Of a stretch of DNA of 64,000 bases, positions 9,592-17,898 are shown piece after piece. The stretch's first letter is position 1. The number at the start of each line of letters is the position of its first letter. Under the pieces are notes generated by a model. That model searched no databases and was not told where the DNA came from. It saw only the letters and a list, made by a program, of their open reading frames with translations. The position numbers and the translations under genes were made by a program. This stretch comes from Glycocaulis alkaliphilus (GTDB lineage Bacteria > Pseudomonadota > Alphaproteobacteria > Caulobacterales > Maricaulaceae), in the NCBI RefSeq assembly GCF_004000605.1, contig NZ_CP018911.1, forward strand, positions 1,426,001-1,490,000, written 5' to 3'.

Positions 9592-10496
9592 TGCGCTTCC
9601 ATTGGCCATAGCCAGGCAGCCCCGCGCACACCGGAGGAGTCGCCGTGCCGGTTCACTACGACGCGTGTGCGGAACTCGTCGGAGAAGACATGCGGGGCGA
9701 GGCGGGTTTCCAGATCGGCGGCCAGGCCGGGCAGGTTGGATAGTCCGCCGCCCAGCACGATCACATCGGGGTCCAGCACGTTGACGATGGTGGAGAGCGA
9801 GCGCGCCAGCCGGTCAGCGTGACGGGCGAGCGCGGCAGCTGCTTTCACGTCGCCTTCGGCGGCCTTTGTTGCAATCTGGTCGGCTGTAAGGCTTTCGCCT
9901 GTCACTCGCTGGTGGTCGCGTGCCAGCGCCGGGCCGGAGCACCAGCTTTCCACGCAGCCAAGGCGGCCGCATCCGCATCGGGGTCCGGGAATCTCGTCCG
10001 TTGAAGGGCGGGGCAGGGAGGTGTGTCCCCACTCGCCGGCGATAAGCCCGCCGCCCTCATGGAGGCGTCCGCCAATGACGATGCCGCCGCCTACGCCCGT
10101 GCCTGCGATCACGCCGAACACGCAATGCGCGCCCGCGCCTGCGCCGTCGGTGGCTTCGGACAGGGCAAAACAGTTGGCGTCATTGGCGCAGCGCACGTCC
10201 TGCGCCAGCACGTCTGTCAGATCGCGCTGCAGGGGCTGGCCATTGAGGTGGGAGGAGTTGGCGTTGCGTACCAGCCCGGTGCGCGGATTGATCGAGCCGG
10301 GGTGACCGATGCCAACGCTTGCAGGCGTGCCGCCCGCTAGCTGGCGGACTTCGGCGACAAGATCGCGAATCAGTTCCACGCCGAGGCGGTAAGTGGACTG
10401 CGACGGCTTGCGGATGCGGGCCAGAATGGTGCCGTCAGCGCCCAGCGCGATGGCTTCTGTCTTGGTGCCGCCCAGATCAACGCCGATGCGGATCAT
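9588..10496 (-). CDS. ROK-family sugar kinase (fructokinase/glucokinase-like)
   Basis: The 302-residue protein phosphorylates a sugar, probably fructose or glucose, using ATP. ROK features in order are the phosphate loop IGVDLGGTKTE, the substrate motif SVGIGHPGS, the catalytic NDANCFALSE, GVIAGTGVGGGIV, EWGH, the zinc motif CGCGRLGCVESWCSG and a C-terminal adenosine motif VIVLGGGLSN. The ATG at 10496 is chosen over the in-frame start at 10517 because agggga lies just upstream of it and it begins exactly at MIRIGVDLGG. It is upstream of and coupled to dinB, and divergent from divK. Confidence 0.9.
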   Translation of the reverse strand: MIRIGVDLGGTKTEAIALGADGTILARIRKPSQSTYRLGVELIRDLVAEVRQLAGGTPASVGIGHPGSINPRTGLVRNANSSHLNGQPLQRDLTDVLAQDVRCANDANCFALSEATDGAGAGAHCVFGVIAGTGVGGGIVIGGRLHEGGGLIAGEWGHTSLPRPSTDEIPGPRCGCGRLGCVESWCSGPALARDHQRVTGESLTADQIATKAAEGDVKAAAALARHADRLARSLSTIVNVLDPDVIVLGGGLSNLPGLAADLETRLAPHVFSDEFRTRVVVNRHGDSSGVRGAAWLWPMEAQ

Positions 10497-10673
10497 GCGG
10501 AATCCCCTGCCAGTCATGGTGTGGCCACGTTCTTATCTTGTTCCTTACCGGGTTCCTAGCGCGCGACTCATCGTTGATTAAGGAAAATGGTGTCTACTCG
10601 GCAGTGGATGGAAAAAGGTCCACGCCAAAGGCGGGGCAAACGGGGGAAGCACGCGGTCGCCATGCTGCAGGTC

Positions 10674-11039
10674 ATGTCCAAAAAAGTTCTGATCGTTGAA
10701 GATAACGAGCTGAACATGAAGTTATTTCATGATCTGCTCGAGGCCCACGGCTACGAGACCCTCCAGACCCGGGAGGGCCTGAAGGCCATTGATATCGCGC
10801 GCGAGCATCGCCCCGATCTCATCCTGATGGACATCCAGCTGCCGGAAGTGTCCGGGCTGGACGTCACCAAATGGCTCAAGAGCGATGAAGACCTCTCCGG
10901 TATCCCGGTCGTGGCCGTCACCGCCTTTGCCATGAAGGGTGATGAGGAGCGTATCCGCGAAGGCGGGTGTGAGGGCTATCTCTCCAAACCCATCACGGTG
11001 ACGAGCTTTATCGAGACAATCCGGAAATTTATCGGATAG
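10674..11039 (+). CDS. divK: single-domain cell-cycle response regulator DivK
   Basis: DivK is a stand-alone receiver that, in Caulobacter and relatives, is phosphorylated by DivJ and dephosphorylated by PleC, and controls CtrA through DivL-CckA. The 121-residue product has the acidic pocket (VEDN), phospho-acceptor Asp53 ([10 protein letters not shown]), the switch Thr (VAVTAFA) and Lys (YLSKPI). No output domain is present, as in the family. The ATG at 10674 gives the canonical length; another in-frame ATG at 10662 is possible. pleD starts 15 bases downstream, reproducing the divK-pleD pair known from Caulobacter. Confidence 0.95.
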   Translation: MSKKVLIVEDNELNMKLFHDLLEAHGYETLQTREGLKAIDIAREHRPDLILMDIQLPEVSGLDVTKWLKSDEDLSGIPVVAVTAFAMKGDEERIREGGCEGYLSKPITVTSFIETIRKFIG

Positions 11040-11054
11040 GGAGGCGCCAGACCC

Positions 11055-12416
11055 ATGAGTGCGCGCATCCTCGTAGTCGATGATATCGAGACCAACAGGC
11101 GCTTGCTGGAAGCGCGCCTGTCGGCTGAGTATTTTGATGTCGTGCTGGCGTCTTCCGGAGCCGAGTGCCTTGAAAAGGCCCGCGACACCATGCCGGACAT
11201 GATCCTTCTGGACATCATGATGCCAGGCATGGACGGGTTTGAAACCTGCCGCCGCCTGAAGGCCGACGCTGCCACCCGCCATATCCCCGTCATCATGGTA
11301 ACGGCGCTGGATCAGCGCGAGGACCGGGTGAAGGGGCTGGAAGCGGGCGCGGACGAGTTTCTCACCAAGCCGGTCAATGATGTTGCCCTGTTTGCGCGTG
11401 TGCGCTCGCTTCTGCGCCTGAAGGAAGTGCTCGACGAGCTGCGCCTGCGCCACGAGGGCGCACTGGCTGATGATGGCGTTGAGGACGGTGATCTGGACGG
11501 CCCGGCGATTGTTATCGTGGCCGCTGGCGATGATGTCGCCGCCGAGCGCCTGTCTGCCAAGCTGCCCAAGGGCTTCGCGGCGCGCCCGATCGGTGATCCG
11601 GCTGGCGTGGTGAAGGCCGCGCGGGCCGGGGCAGAGCTGGTGCTGATCGATCTGGCGACGGCAAAGTTTGATGCCTTGCGCGTCTGTGCGCGCATCCGCT
11701 CTGACGCTGTAACCCGGCACACGCCGATCATCTGCGTTGTCGATCCCGACACGCCGCAGGACATGGTCCGCGCGCTGGATCTGGGGGTCAGCGATGTGGT
11801 GACGCGCCCGGTTGATCCGGGTGAGCTGGCGGCGCGCCTGAACACCCAGCTAAAGCGCAAGCGCTATGCCGAACAGCTGCGCGAGCGTCTGGAAGAGAGC
11901 CTTGAGATGGCGGTCATTGATCCGCTGACCGGGCTTTATAATCGCCGCTATATGGGCTCACGCCTGCGTCAGGCTGTCGATGCCTGGGAGGCCGCCGCCG
12001 AGACGGTGTCGGTCATCCTGTTTGACATCGACCATTTCAAGCGCATCAACGACACTTGGGGCCACCAGGCCGGAGATGAGGTGCTGCGCGCCTTTACCGA
12101 ACGCATGAACGCCCAGCTGCGCGCGCTCGACATTGCCGGGCGTCATGGCGGCGAGGAATTCATGGTCGTACTCTCCGGAGCGACCCAGAGGGAAGCCGTG
12201 GAAGCCGCCGAGCGGGTGCGGGCAGCGATCGCGCGCGCGCCCTTCCGTCTGGCGAATGCGGGAATCACGGTGGATGTGACAACCAGTGCCGGCGTCGCCG
12301 AAATCATGCATGGCGATACGCCAGAACGCCTTATTGCGCGCGCTGATGCCGCGCTCTATCAGGCCAAGGCTGCTGGCCGCAATCAGGTCATGGCGGCACA
12401 GAAAAAGGCCGCGTGA
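11055..12416 (+). CDS. pleD: PleD-type response regulator with diguanylate cyclase domain
   Basis: PleD makes cyclic di-GMP at the differentiating pole and drives the swarmer-to-stalked transition in Caulobacter. The 453-residue product has receiver 1 (Asp53 in MILLDIMMPG, Lys in FLTKPV), a degenerate receiver 2 near residues 150-270 whose Lys position reads TRPVD and which likely serves as a dimerisation adaptor, and a GGDEF domain. The active site is GGEEF near residue 365. An RxxD inhibitory site (RALD) lies just upstream, so product inhibition is expected. A good ribosome site (gggaggc) precedes the ATG. Its stop codon lies inside the hairpin that terminates rpmG. Confidence 0.95.
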   Translation: MSARILVVDDIETNRRLLEARLSAEYFDVVLASSGAECLEKARDTMPDMILLDIMMPGMDGFETCRRLKADAATRHIPVIMVTALDQREDRVKGLEAGADEFLTKPVNDVALFARVRSLLRLKEVLDELRLRHEGALADDGVEDGDLDGPAIVIVAAGDDVAAERLSAKLPKGFAARPIGDPAGVVKAARAGAELVLIDLATAKFDALRVCARIRSDAVTRHTPIICVVDPDTPQDMVRALDLGVSDVVTRPVDPGELAARLNTQLKRKRYAEQLRERLEESLEMAVIDPLTGLYNRRYMGSRLRQAVDAWEAAAETVSVILFDIDHFKRINDTWGHQAGDEVLRAFTERMNAQLRALDIAGRHGGEEFMVVLSGATQREAVEAAERVRAAIARAPFRLANAGITVDVTTSAGVAEIMHGDTPERLIARADAALYQAKAAGRNQVMAAQKKAA

Positions 12417-12429
12417 CGATCACGCGGCC
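12407..12429 (-). terminator. terminator of rpmG overlapping the pleD stop
   Basis: The 10-base stem ggccgcgtga/tcacgcggcc is followed on the minus strand by a run of five Ts, so it fits rpmG termination. On the plus strand only ttcctc follows. The last codon and stop of pleD (12411-12416) lie within the stem. Confidence 0.75.
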
Positions 12430-12463
12430 TTCCTCAAATCGGCAGATGCGGTAAGGGGCAGAT

Positions 12464-12631
12464 CTACTTGATCTTGCCTTCCTTGAACTCGACATGCTTG
12501 CGCGCGACCGGATCGTACTTTTTCAGCACGAGTTTCTCGGTCATGGTACGCGCGTTTTTCTTGGTCACGTAGAAGTAACCCGTGCCAGCCGTCGAATTGA
12601 GGCGGATCTTGATGGTTGTCGGCTTGGCCAT
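12464..12631 (-). CDS. rpmG: 50S ribosomal protein L33
   Basis: The 55-residue basic protein of the large subunit was read directly from the minus strand. It starts [16 protein letters not shown] and ends FKEGKIK, with the family core [12 protein letters not shown] and [10 protein letters not shown]. It lacks the zinc CxxC pairs, so it is the C-minus form usual in proteobacteria. It is convergent with pleD, and the hairpin at 12407 follows it. Confidence 0.96.
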   Translation of the reverse strand: MAKPTTIKIRLNSTAGTGYFYVTKKNARTMTEKLVLKKYDPVARKHVEFKEGKIK

Positions 12632-12860
12632 GTCACTCACCTGAAACTGGATTGCCGCGCCAGACCGGACCTGACGCTTCGCGAGCGCGCGAAAATACGC
12701 ATGTTCGTATGGGTGTCAATGGCGGTGATGCGTTCAGCTCCGCCAGCTCATGGACACGATTGCGGGAAAAAGTGACTGAAAGCCAATGAAGCCGTATACT
12801 CTGTTTTCGGCGTTGATCCCGCGAATGGGTTGTTGACGTCGTGTGCCCAGGACGAGGTTT

Positions 12861-13088
12861 ATGGCAGACAACGTTACAAACGAGCCTTTGCTTGAACACC
12901 TGAAGGCGCTGCGAACCCAAGTGGGAACGCTGCAGAACGATATGTCCGATGTGAAGACCAGCCTTATTAGCCTGCGTCAGCACCTGACCGCGTTCATGTC
13001 CACCGATGCCGCACATGAAGGCGCGCTGGCGTCGTTGCAGGCACGCCTTAATCGCATCGAACGTCGGCTGGAAATCTCCGAAACCTGA
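12861..13088 (+). CDS. small coiled-coil protein of unknown function
   Basis: The 75-residue product is almost entirely predicted helix. Heptad-like spacing of Leu, Ile and Val runs from LLEHLKALRTQVGTLQNDM to LQARLNRIERRLEI, so a coiled-coil oligomer is likely. It has no signal peptide, membrane segment or cysteine. The ATG at 12861 has gacgagg upstream. Similar short proteins occur in alphaproteobacteria, but I assign no function. It is convergent with the MFS gene, 13 bases away. Confidence 0.6.
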   Translation: MADNVTNEPLLEHLKALRTQVGTLQNDMSDVKTSLISLRQHLTAFMSTDAAHEGALASLQARLNRIERRLEISET

Positions 13089-13101
13089 TCACAAGCCCGG
13101 T

Positions 13102-14268
13102 TCAGCGCCGCCAGTTTCTCAGCGCAATCGGCAGATAGATTGCCGCAATCACGCTGAGTGCGAGCAGGAAGCCGTGCGGGTTGATCCAGTCCATGGCCAT
13201 TCCGCCCAGTGGCGGCCCGAACAACGATCCCGAACCGTAGGCGAAGATGAAGGCTGCATTGGCGGCGGCCAGCTGGCCTGCCTGAACCCGCTCGCCGATC
13301 ACTGACAGCCCGACTGTGTAGTAGGCGCTGGCAAGACCGACATAGAGGAAGATGAGCGGGAAGAGGGCAAAGCCAAACCCGCTCGACGCGATGATGAGCA
13401 GCGGTATGGCAACCGCGCCGCCGGTAATCAGCGCCAGCGTACGCATGCGTCCTGTCCGGTCAGCAAAATTGCCAATGGGTATCTGCATGCAGAGCGCCCC
13501 CAGCGCGCCAGTGGTCATCAGCAGGCCCACCATTACGGTCGTCAGGCCTGTCCGGTCACCATAGACGGGCATCAGGGCGAAGAAGCTGTTTTCCAGCGCG
13601 CCGAACAGGAAGCCGGCAAGAATGGCAGCCGGGGCGAGGCGCGCTGTGGTGAGCATGGCCAGCGGGCTGCCCTCGTCCCCACTCGGCGGTATCAGGCCCG
13701 GACCACGCAGGAACACGACCGGCAACACGCCCGCCGCATAGATCGCCGCTCCGGCGATCCACGGCGCCCAGCCTTCTGCCCCCAGCAGCGCCAGCAGCAG
13801 CCCGCCAGAGCCGAACCCCGCCGACAGCACCGTCGCATACACCGCCAGCAATGAAGCGCGCCGTTCAGGCTTTGCCAGCTGGTTGATCCATGTCTCGCTG
13901 GCGATGAAGACGATGGTTACAGCAATGCCGATAACAAAGCGCGTGCCAAACCATGCCCAGACATCGCGCACGGCCGGAAACACCAGAATGCCAAGCGCGA
14001 TGACCGCCAGGCTGGTGGCCAGCAGCGCGCGCGGGCTGATGCGCGTGAAAAGGCCCGGGATGAAGGGGGTCGCCAGAATCATGGCCAGCGCGGCGGCGGC
14101 GGCGTTGACACCTGCTTGCGCGCCAGAACCCGTCATCGCCTCCAGATTGAGCGAAATGAGCGGCATGAGCAGGCCGAAACCGCACCCGGCCAGCCCCCCG
14201 CACATGATCGTCACAAAGAGCGACCGTGTGCGCGCATGAGTGTCGCTGATGAGGAATGAGAGGGCCAT
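13102..14268 (-). CDS. major facilitator superfamily transporter
   Basis: The 388-residue protein has about 12 hydrophobic segments in two six-helix halves and a cytoplasmic loop near residue 200. The loop between helices 2 and 3 of the C-terminal half reads GNFADRTGRMRTL, the MFS motif A. The overall look (MPLISLNLEAMTGSGAQAG, ETWINQLAKPERRASLLAVY, SLFGPPLGGMAMD) resembles the YcaD-like group of uncharacterised exporters. The substrate cannot be inferred. It is the last gene of the minus-strand run and lies 9 bases beyond the hypothetical gene upstream of it. Confidence 0.88.
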   Translation of the reverse strand: MALSFLISDTHARTRSLFVTIMCGGLAGCGFGLLMPLISLNLEAMTGSGAQAGVNAAAAALAMILATPFIPGLFTRISPRALLATSLAVIALGILVFPAVRDVWAWFGTRFVIGIAVTIVFIASETWINQLAKPERRASLLAVYATVLSAGFGSGGLLLALLGAEGWAPWIAGAAIYAAGVLPVVFLRGPGLIPPSGDEGSPLAMLTTARLAPAAILAGFLFGALENSFFALMPVYGDRTGLTTVMVGLLMTTGALGALCMQIPIGNFADRTGRMRTLALITGGAVAIPLLIIASSGFGFALFPLIFLYVGLASAYYTVGLSVIGERVQAGQLAAANAAFIFAYGSGSLFGPPLGGMAMDWINPHGFLLALSVIAAIYLPIALRNWRR

Positions 14269-14277
14269 GGGGCCAGT

Positions 14278-14910
14278 CTATAGCCGGGTCGTAAGCAGCC
14301 GTCCCGCCTGTTTTCGCACATGCAACGGCCTGATGATCACGCCGGATGCCGCAGCCCGCGCAAGCGGTATGAACGGGGCAAGCCCGGCAAGGCCCAGACG
14401 CGCCTCTACGGCCTCTTCTTCCACCCAGATGGCCCGTCCGCCTGGTGCCACGGGAAAGAGTGCCTGCACGGCGCGCGAGGCGGCGATGGCAAACAGGCGC
14501 ACATGCCAGCGGCGGCCGCCCGGCAGGGCGAGCATGCTTCGGCCCAGATAGATTAGGCCCTGCCGGTCAGGGGCAAGGCCGTGGCGCGCTGCCCGCCCCC
14601 ACAGGCCCGGCTGCGGCGCCAGGGCTACGGCATGGTGCGCGGGAGAGGCGAACAGCAGGCCCAGCTGGGCATGCGCCGCGCTTAACGCCGTGTCAGTGAA
14701 TGCACGGGCAGGCAGGCTGCGAACACCAAGGGCGCGTGCCGATATATCGGGGTCATCGCCCACATTGACGGCGGCACGCGCGCTCACGGGCGAAAACGCC
14801 AGCGGCAGCGCCTCTGGCACGGCGGGCAGGGCGAAGCGGCCTGTGGCGCTGTCGACGACAAAAACACCGGCTGCGGGGCGCGCGCGCTGCCTCTGGTGCG
14901 GCGCGCTCAT
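14278..14910 (-). CDS. uncharacterised protein, possibly a degenerate Nudix-like protein
   Basis: The 210-residue product is Ala/Arg/Pro-rich and has no signal peptide or membrane helix. Its start overlaps the stop of the Nudix gene by 4 bases, which supports it being real. The stretch RSMLALPGGRRWHVRLFAIA followed by an acidic segment with AIWVEEEAV resembles the second half of the neighbouring Nudix protein (RAITPPGRPRRFDAWFFRA then LEDLRWVSLED). No Nudix box with REUxEExGU is visible. I therefore suspect, without proof, a catalytically dead paralogue. Confidence 0.55.
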   Translation of the reverse strand: MSAPHQRQRARPAAGVFVVDSATGRFALPAVPEALPLAFSPVSARAAVNVGDDPDISARALGVRSLPARAFTDTALSAAHAQLGLLFASPAHHAVALAPQPGLWGRAARHGLAPDRQGLIYLGRSMLALPGGRRWHVRLFAIAASRAVQALFPVAPGGRAIWVEEEAVEARLGLAGLAPFIPLARAAASGVIIRPLHVRKQAGRLLTTRL

Positions 14911-15632
14911 AGCTCGTCGACGCGCGGACCTTTCGGCGTCACGCGCGCGCAGCGTACCGGGGCAGGGCCCTTCATGTGGCTGGCAAGTTCGGCCAGCACG
15001 AAGCGGGTGATGATGGGCAGGTCCAGCGTGCCGGTATCCTCCAGTGACACCCAGCGTAAATCTTCCAGCTCCGCGGCCAGAAAATCATCGGCGCGTCCGG
15101 TAACAGCCTCTTCCGGTGCGCGGAAGAACCAGGCGTCAAACCGGCGCGGACGGCCGGGCGGTGTAATCGCGCGCGCCACCAGCTCCAGCGGTGCGGCGGC
15201 GGGGGCGAGGCCCGCCTGGGTGAAGGGTTTCCATTGTGGGCTGGCCCGTGAAATAGGCGCGCTCTCGCCGATCAGAAGCCCGGTTTCCTCTGCCGTCTCG
15301 CGGATCGCGGCTGCAGCGGCCGCGCGGGCCCGGCGCTCTGTCATGCAGCGTGTCAGCACGGCACGTACTGGTTCCGCCGGTTCACTGGCCAGCGGCGCAT
15401 AGCCGTCCGTCCGGTCGACGCGACCACCTGGAAACACGTATTTGCGTGGCATGAAGACATGCTCGCCAGAGCGCCGGCCGAACAGGATTTCGGTCGTTCC
15501 GTTGGCACGCTCGCGCGTGAGGATCAGGGAGGCGGCCAGCGCCGGCCTGCGCACGGAGGGGTGCGGTTTCACGCCGGGGCGTTCATTGCCTTCCGAATGG
15601 CGCGTCGGGTCGAAAGGATTGCCTTTAGCCAC
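14907..15632 (-). CDS. Nudix hydrolase
   Basis: The 241-residue protein should hydrolyse a nucleoside diphosphate linked to another moiety. The Nudix box core IRETAEETGLLIG supplies the metal-binding glutamates, preceded by FPGGRVDRTDG. The spacer between that Gly region and the box (about 40 residues, EPAEPVRAVLTRCMTERRAR) is longer than in small Nudix enzymes, like the CoA/ADP-ribose-type or Nudt19-like group. The C-terminal LRWVSLED is also typical. The gene follows rnr by 13 bases in the same operon. Confidence 0.85.
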   Translation of the reverse strand: MAKGNPFDPTRHSEGNERPGVKPHPSVRRPALAASLILTRERANGTTEILFGRRSGEHVFMPRKYVFPGGRVDRTDGYAPLASEPAEPVRAVLTRCMTERRARAAAAAAIRETAEETGLLIGESAPISRASPQWKPFTQAGLAPAAAPLELVARAITPPGRPRRFDAWFFRAPEEAVTGRADDFLAAELEDLRWVSLEDTGTLDLPIITRFVLAELASHMKGPAPVRCARVTPKGPRVDEL

Positions 15633-15645
15633 GTTTTTAAGGTCT

Positions 15646-17898
15646 CTACCGCCGCCGTCTGGACTTGTTGCCCCTGTCCCGGCCCGCCGGAGGGCGTCCG
15701 CCCTTGCGGCGCCCCATCGGCTTTCTGCCCGGTTCAGGCGGGGTCAGTATGTCCACCAGCAGGCCGCCCGTCACGGGTGTTGCTTCGCTAAGCCGCACAT
15801 TGACGGTCATGCCCAGCCGGTAGGTCGCGCCGGTATTCTCGCCGATAAGGGCGTGTGCGGACGGATCGTGGTGGAAATATTCCCGCCCCAGACGCGATAC
15901 CGGGCAGAGCGCGTCAGCCCCGGTTTCGCTCAGGCGGATGAAGGCACCAAAGCGGGTAACGCCGGTAATGCGCCCCTCAAATTCCGCGCCCACCCGGTCA
16001 GCTAGGAAGCCTGCAATGAAGCGGTCGGTAGCATCGCGTTCGGCGGCCATGGCGCGGCGCTCGTTGGAGGTGGTTTCCTCGGCAATCACTTGCAGCGAGG
16101 CGCGTTCTTCGTCGGTGGTTCCGTCCCGGCCCAACTTGAAGGCGTGGATCAGCGCGCGGTGGACGGTCAGGTCGGCATAGCGCCGGATTGGCGAGGTGAA
16201 GTGGGCGTATTTTTCCAGATTTAGCCCGAAATGGCCCAGATTGCGCGTGTCATAGATGGCTTGTGACTGGCTGCGCAGCACCACCTCATTGACCGTCTCG
16301 TAGTGCGGCCCGTCCTTTGCCCGCTCCAGCACCTGATTGAAGCGCTTGGTCGTCAGGCGCTCGCCGCGCGCCCAGCTAAGCCCCACGGTCGGCAGGAAGT
16401 CGGACAGGGCCTCGATCTTCTCGGTGCCCGGCTCGTCATGGACGCGGTAGATGAGCGGCGTGCGGGCCGCTTCCAGCGCCTCGCCAGCGGCGACATTGGC
16501 CTGGATCATCATCTCTTCGATCAGCTTGTGCGCGTCGAAGCGTTCGCGCCGCTCCACCGCGATCACCGAGCCATCCTCGCCAATGCGCACCTTGCGTTCG
16601 GGCGCATCGATTTCCAGCGGCTCGCGCACCGCGCGCGCCTTTTGCAAGGCTGCATAAGCGCCCCAGAGCGGTTCCAGCACGTGTTTTTTGAGCGTCTCCG
16701 CCTTGCCTGTGCCCTTGCCGTCAATGGCGGCCTGTGCCTCCTCATAGGAGAGCTTGGCCGCCGAGCGCATCCAGCCGCGCAGGAAGCGGTGGGCGCGCTT
16801 GTTGCCGTTCCTGTCGAACACCATGCGCACGGCGAGGCAGGGGCGGTTCTCCCCCTCGCGCAGTGAGCATAGATCGTTGGACAGGCGCTCAGGCAGCATC
16901 GGCACCACCCGGTCGGGCAGGTAGACCGACACGCCGCGCTTCCTTGCGCCCTTGTCGAGCGCTGAACCGCCCTGCACATAGGCCGCAACGTCTGCGATGG
17001 CGACGATAACCACCCAGCCGCCCTTATTGGCTGGATCATCATCGGGCGCAGCCCACACCGCATCGTCATGGTCCTTGGCGTCTGCCGGATCGATGGTGAT
17101 GAGGGGGATGTCGGTCAGGTCCTCGCGGTCCTTGGCCGTGACCGGCTTGATGGCTCGTACTTCCTTTTCTTCGGCATCGCCAAAGCCTTGCGGGATGCCG
17201 TGTTCGGCCAGGGCGATGATGGAGCCAGCGCGCGGGCTGTCCGCGCTGCCGATGACTTCCTCTATAGCCCCGGTTTTAAGCCCGTGCGCGCGTTCGGATG
17301 CCAGGCGCACCATGACCAGATCGCCATCCTTCGCGCCCGTGCCTTCGCCCTTGGCGGGGATCAGCTCGTGCTTGGTGCGCCGGTCCACCGGCACCAGCCG
17401 CGCGCCGCCGCGCCCGGTCTCGCGATAGACGCACAAAATGCGGTGCGCAGACTGGCCGAGCGTGCGCATGACACTGGCGTAGTATTCATCGCCGTCCTTT
17501 TCCAGGCGCGCCAGAAACTTGTCGCCAATGCCCAGCGCGCTTTCGCGCCTGCCGCCCTTGCCCTGACCGGGCGCGAGCCGGATGACGGGGCTGTCGCCGT
17601 CGGCGCGCACCGCGCGGCACAGCATCTCGCCATCGACATCCCGGTCGACGATCTCCACCACGGTCACGGGCGGCAGGCCGCCACGTATGGCATAGGATTT
17701 CTGCCCTGTGCGGGTGATCTCGCCGTCTGTTTCCAGCACTTTGAGCGCGGATTTCAGGGCAATCTTCGCATCACCGCGCAAGGCCAGAGACCGGGCGATC
17801 TCGCGCTTGGTGAAGCGGCCTTCGCCCAGCCGGATCGCTTCCAGCAGGGCTTCGCGGGTAAACCCGCCATCGCGGAACGGATCGTTTTCGCGGCTCAC
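15646..17898 (-). CDS. rnr: ribonuclease R
   Basis: RNase R is a processive 3'-5' exoribonuclease that degrades structured RNA. The 750-residue product has an N-terminal winged-helix region (FTKREIARSLAL), cold-shock domains, the RNB catalytic domain with the acidic cluster TIDPADAKDHDDAV near residues 268-282, and the later GLNLEKYAHFTSPIRRYADL signature. A C-terminal S1 domain (GRITGVTRFGAFIRL) is followed by a basic tail (RRKGGRPPAGRDRGNKSRRRR region). Its start overlaps the topA stop by 4 bases. The topA-rnr coupling is common in alphaproteobacteria. Confidence 0.96.
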   Translation of the reverse strand: MSRENDPFRDGGFTREALLEAIRLGEGRFTKREIARSLALRGDAKIALKSALKVLETDGEITRTGQKSYAIRGGLPPVTVVEIVDRDVDGEMLCRAVRADGDSPVIRLAPGQGKGGRRESALGIGDKFLARLEKDGDEYYASVMRTLGQSAHRILCVYRETGRGGARLVPVDRRTKHELIPAKGEGTGAKDGDLVMVRLASERAHGLKTGAIEEVIGSADSPRAGSIIALAEHGIPQGFGDAEEKEVRAIKPVTAKDREDLTDIPLITIDPADAKDHDDAVWAAPDDDPANKGGWVVIVAIADVAAYVQGGSALDKGARKRGVSVYLPDRVVPMLPERLSNDLCSLREGENRPCLAVRMVFDRNGNKRAHRFLRGWMRSAAKLSYEEAQAAIDGKGTGKAETLKKHVLEPLWGAYAALQKARAVREPLEIDAPERKVRIGEDGSVIAVERRERFDAHKLIEEMMIQANVAAGEALEAARTPLIYRVHDEPGTEKIEALSDFLPTVGLSWARGERLTTKRFNQVLERAKDGPHYETVNEVVLRSQSQAIYDTRNLGHFGLNLEKYAHFTSPIRRYADLTVHRALIHAFKLGRDGTTDEERASLQVIAEETTSNERRAMAAERDATDRFIAGFLADRVGAEFEGRITGVTRFGAFIRLSETGADALCPVSRLGREYFHHDPSAHALIGENTGATYRLGMTVNVRLSEATPVTGGLLVDILTPPEPGRKPMGRRKGGRPPAGRDRGNKSRRRR

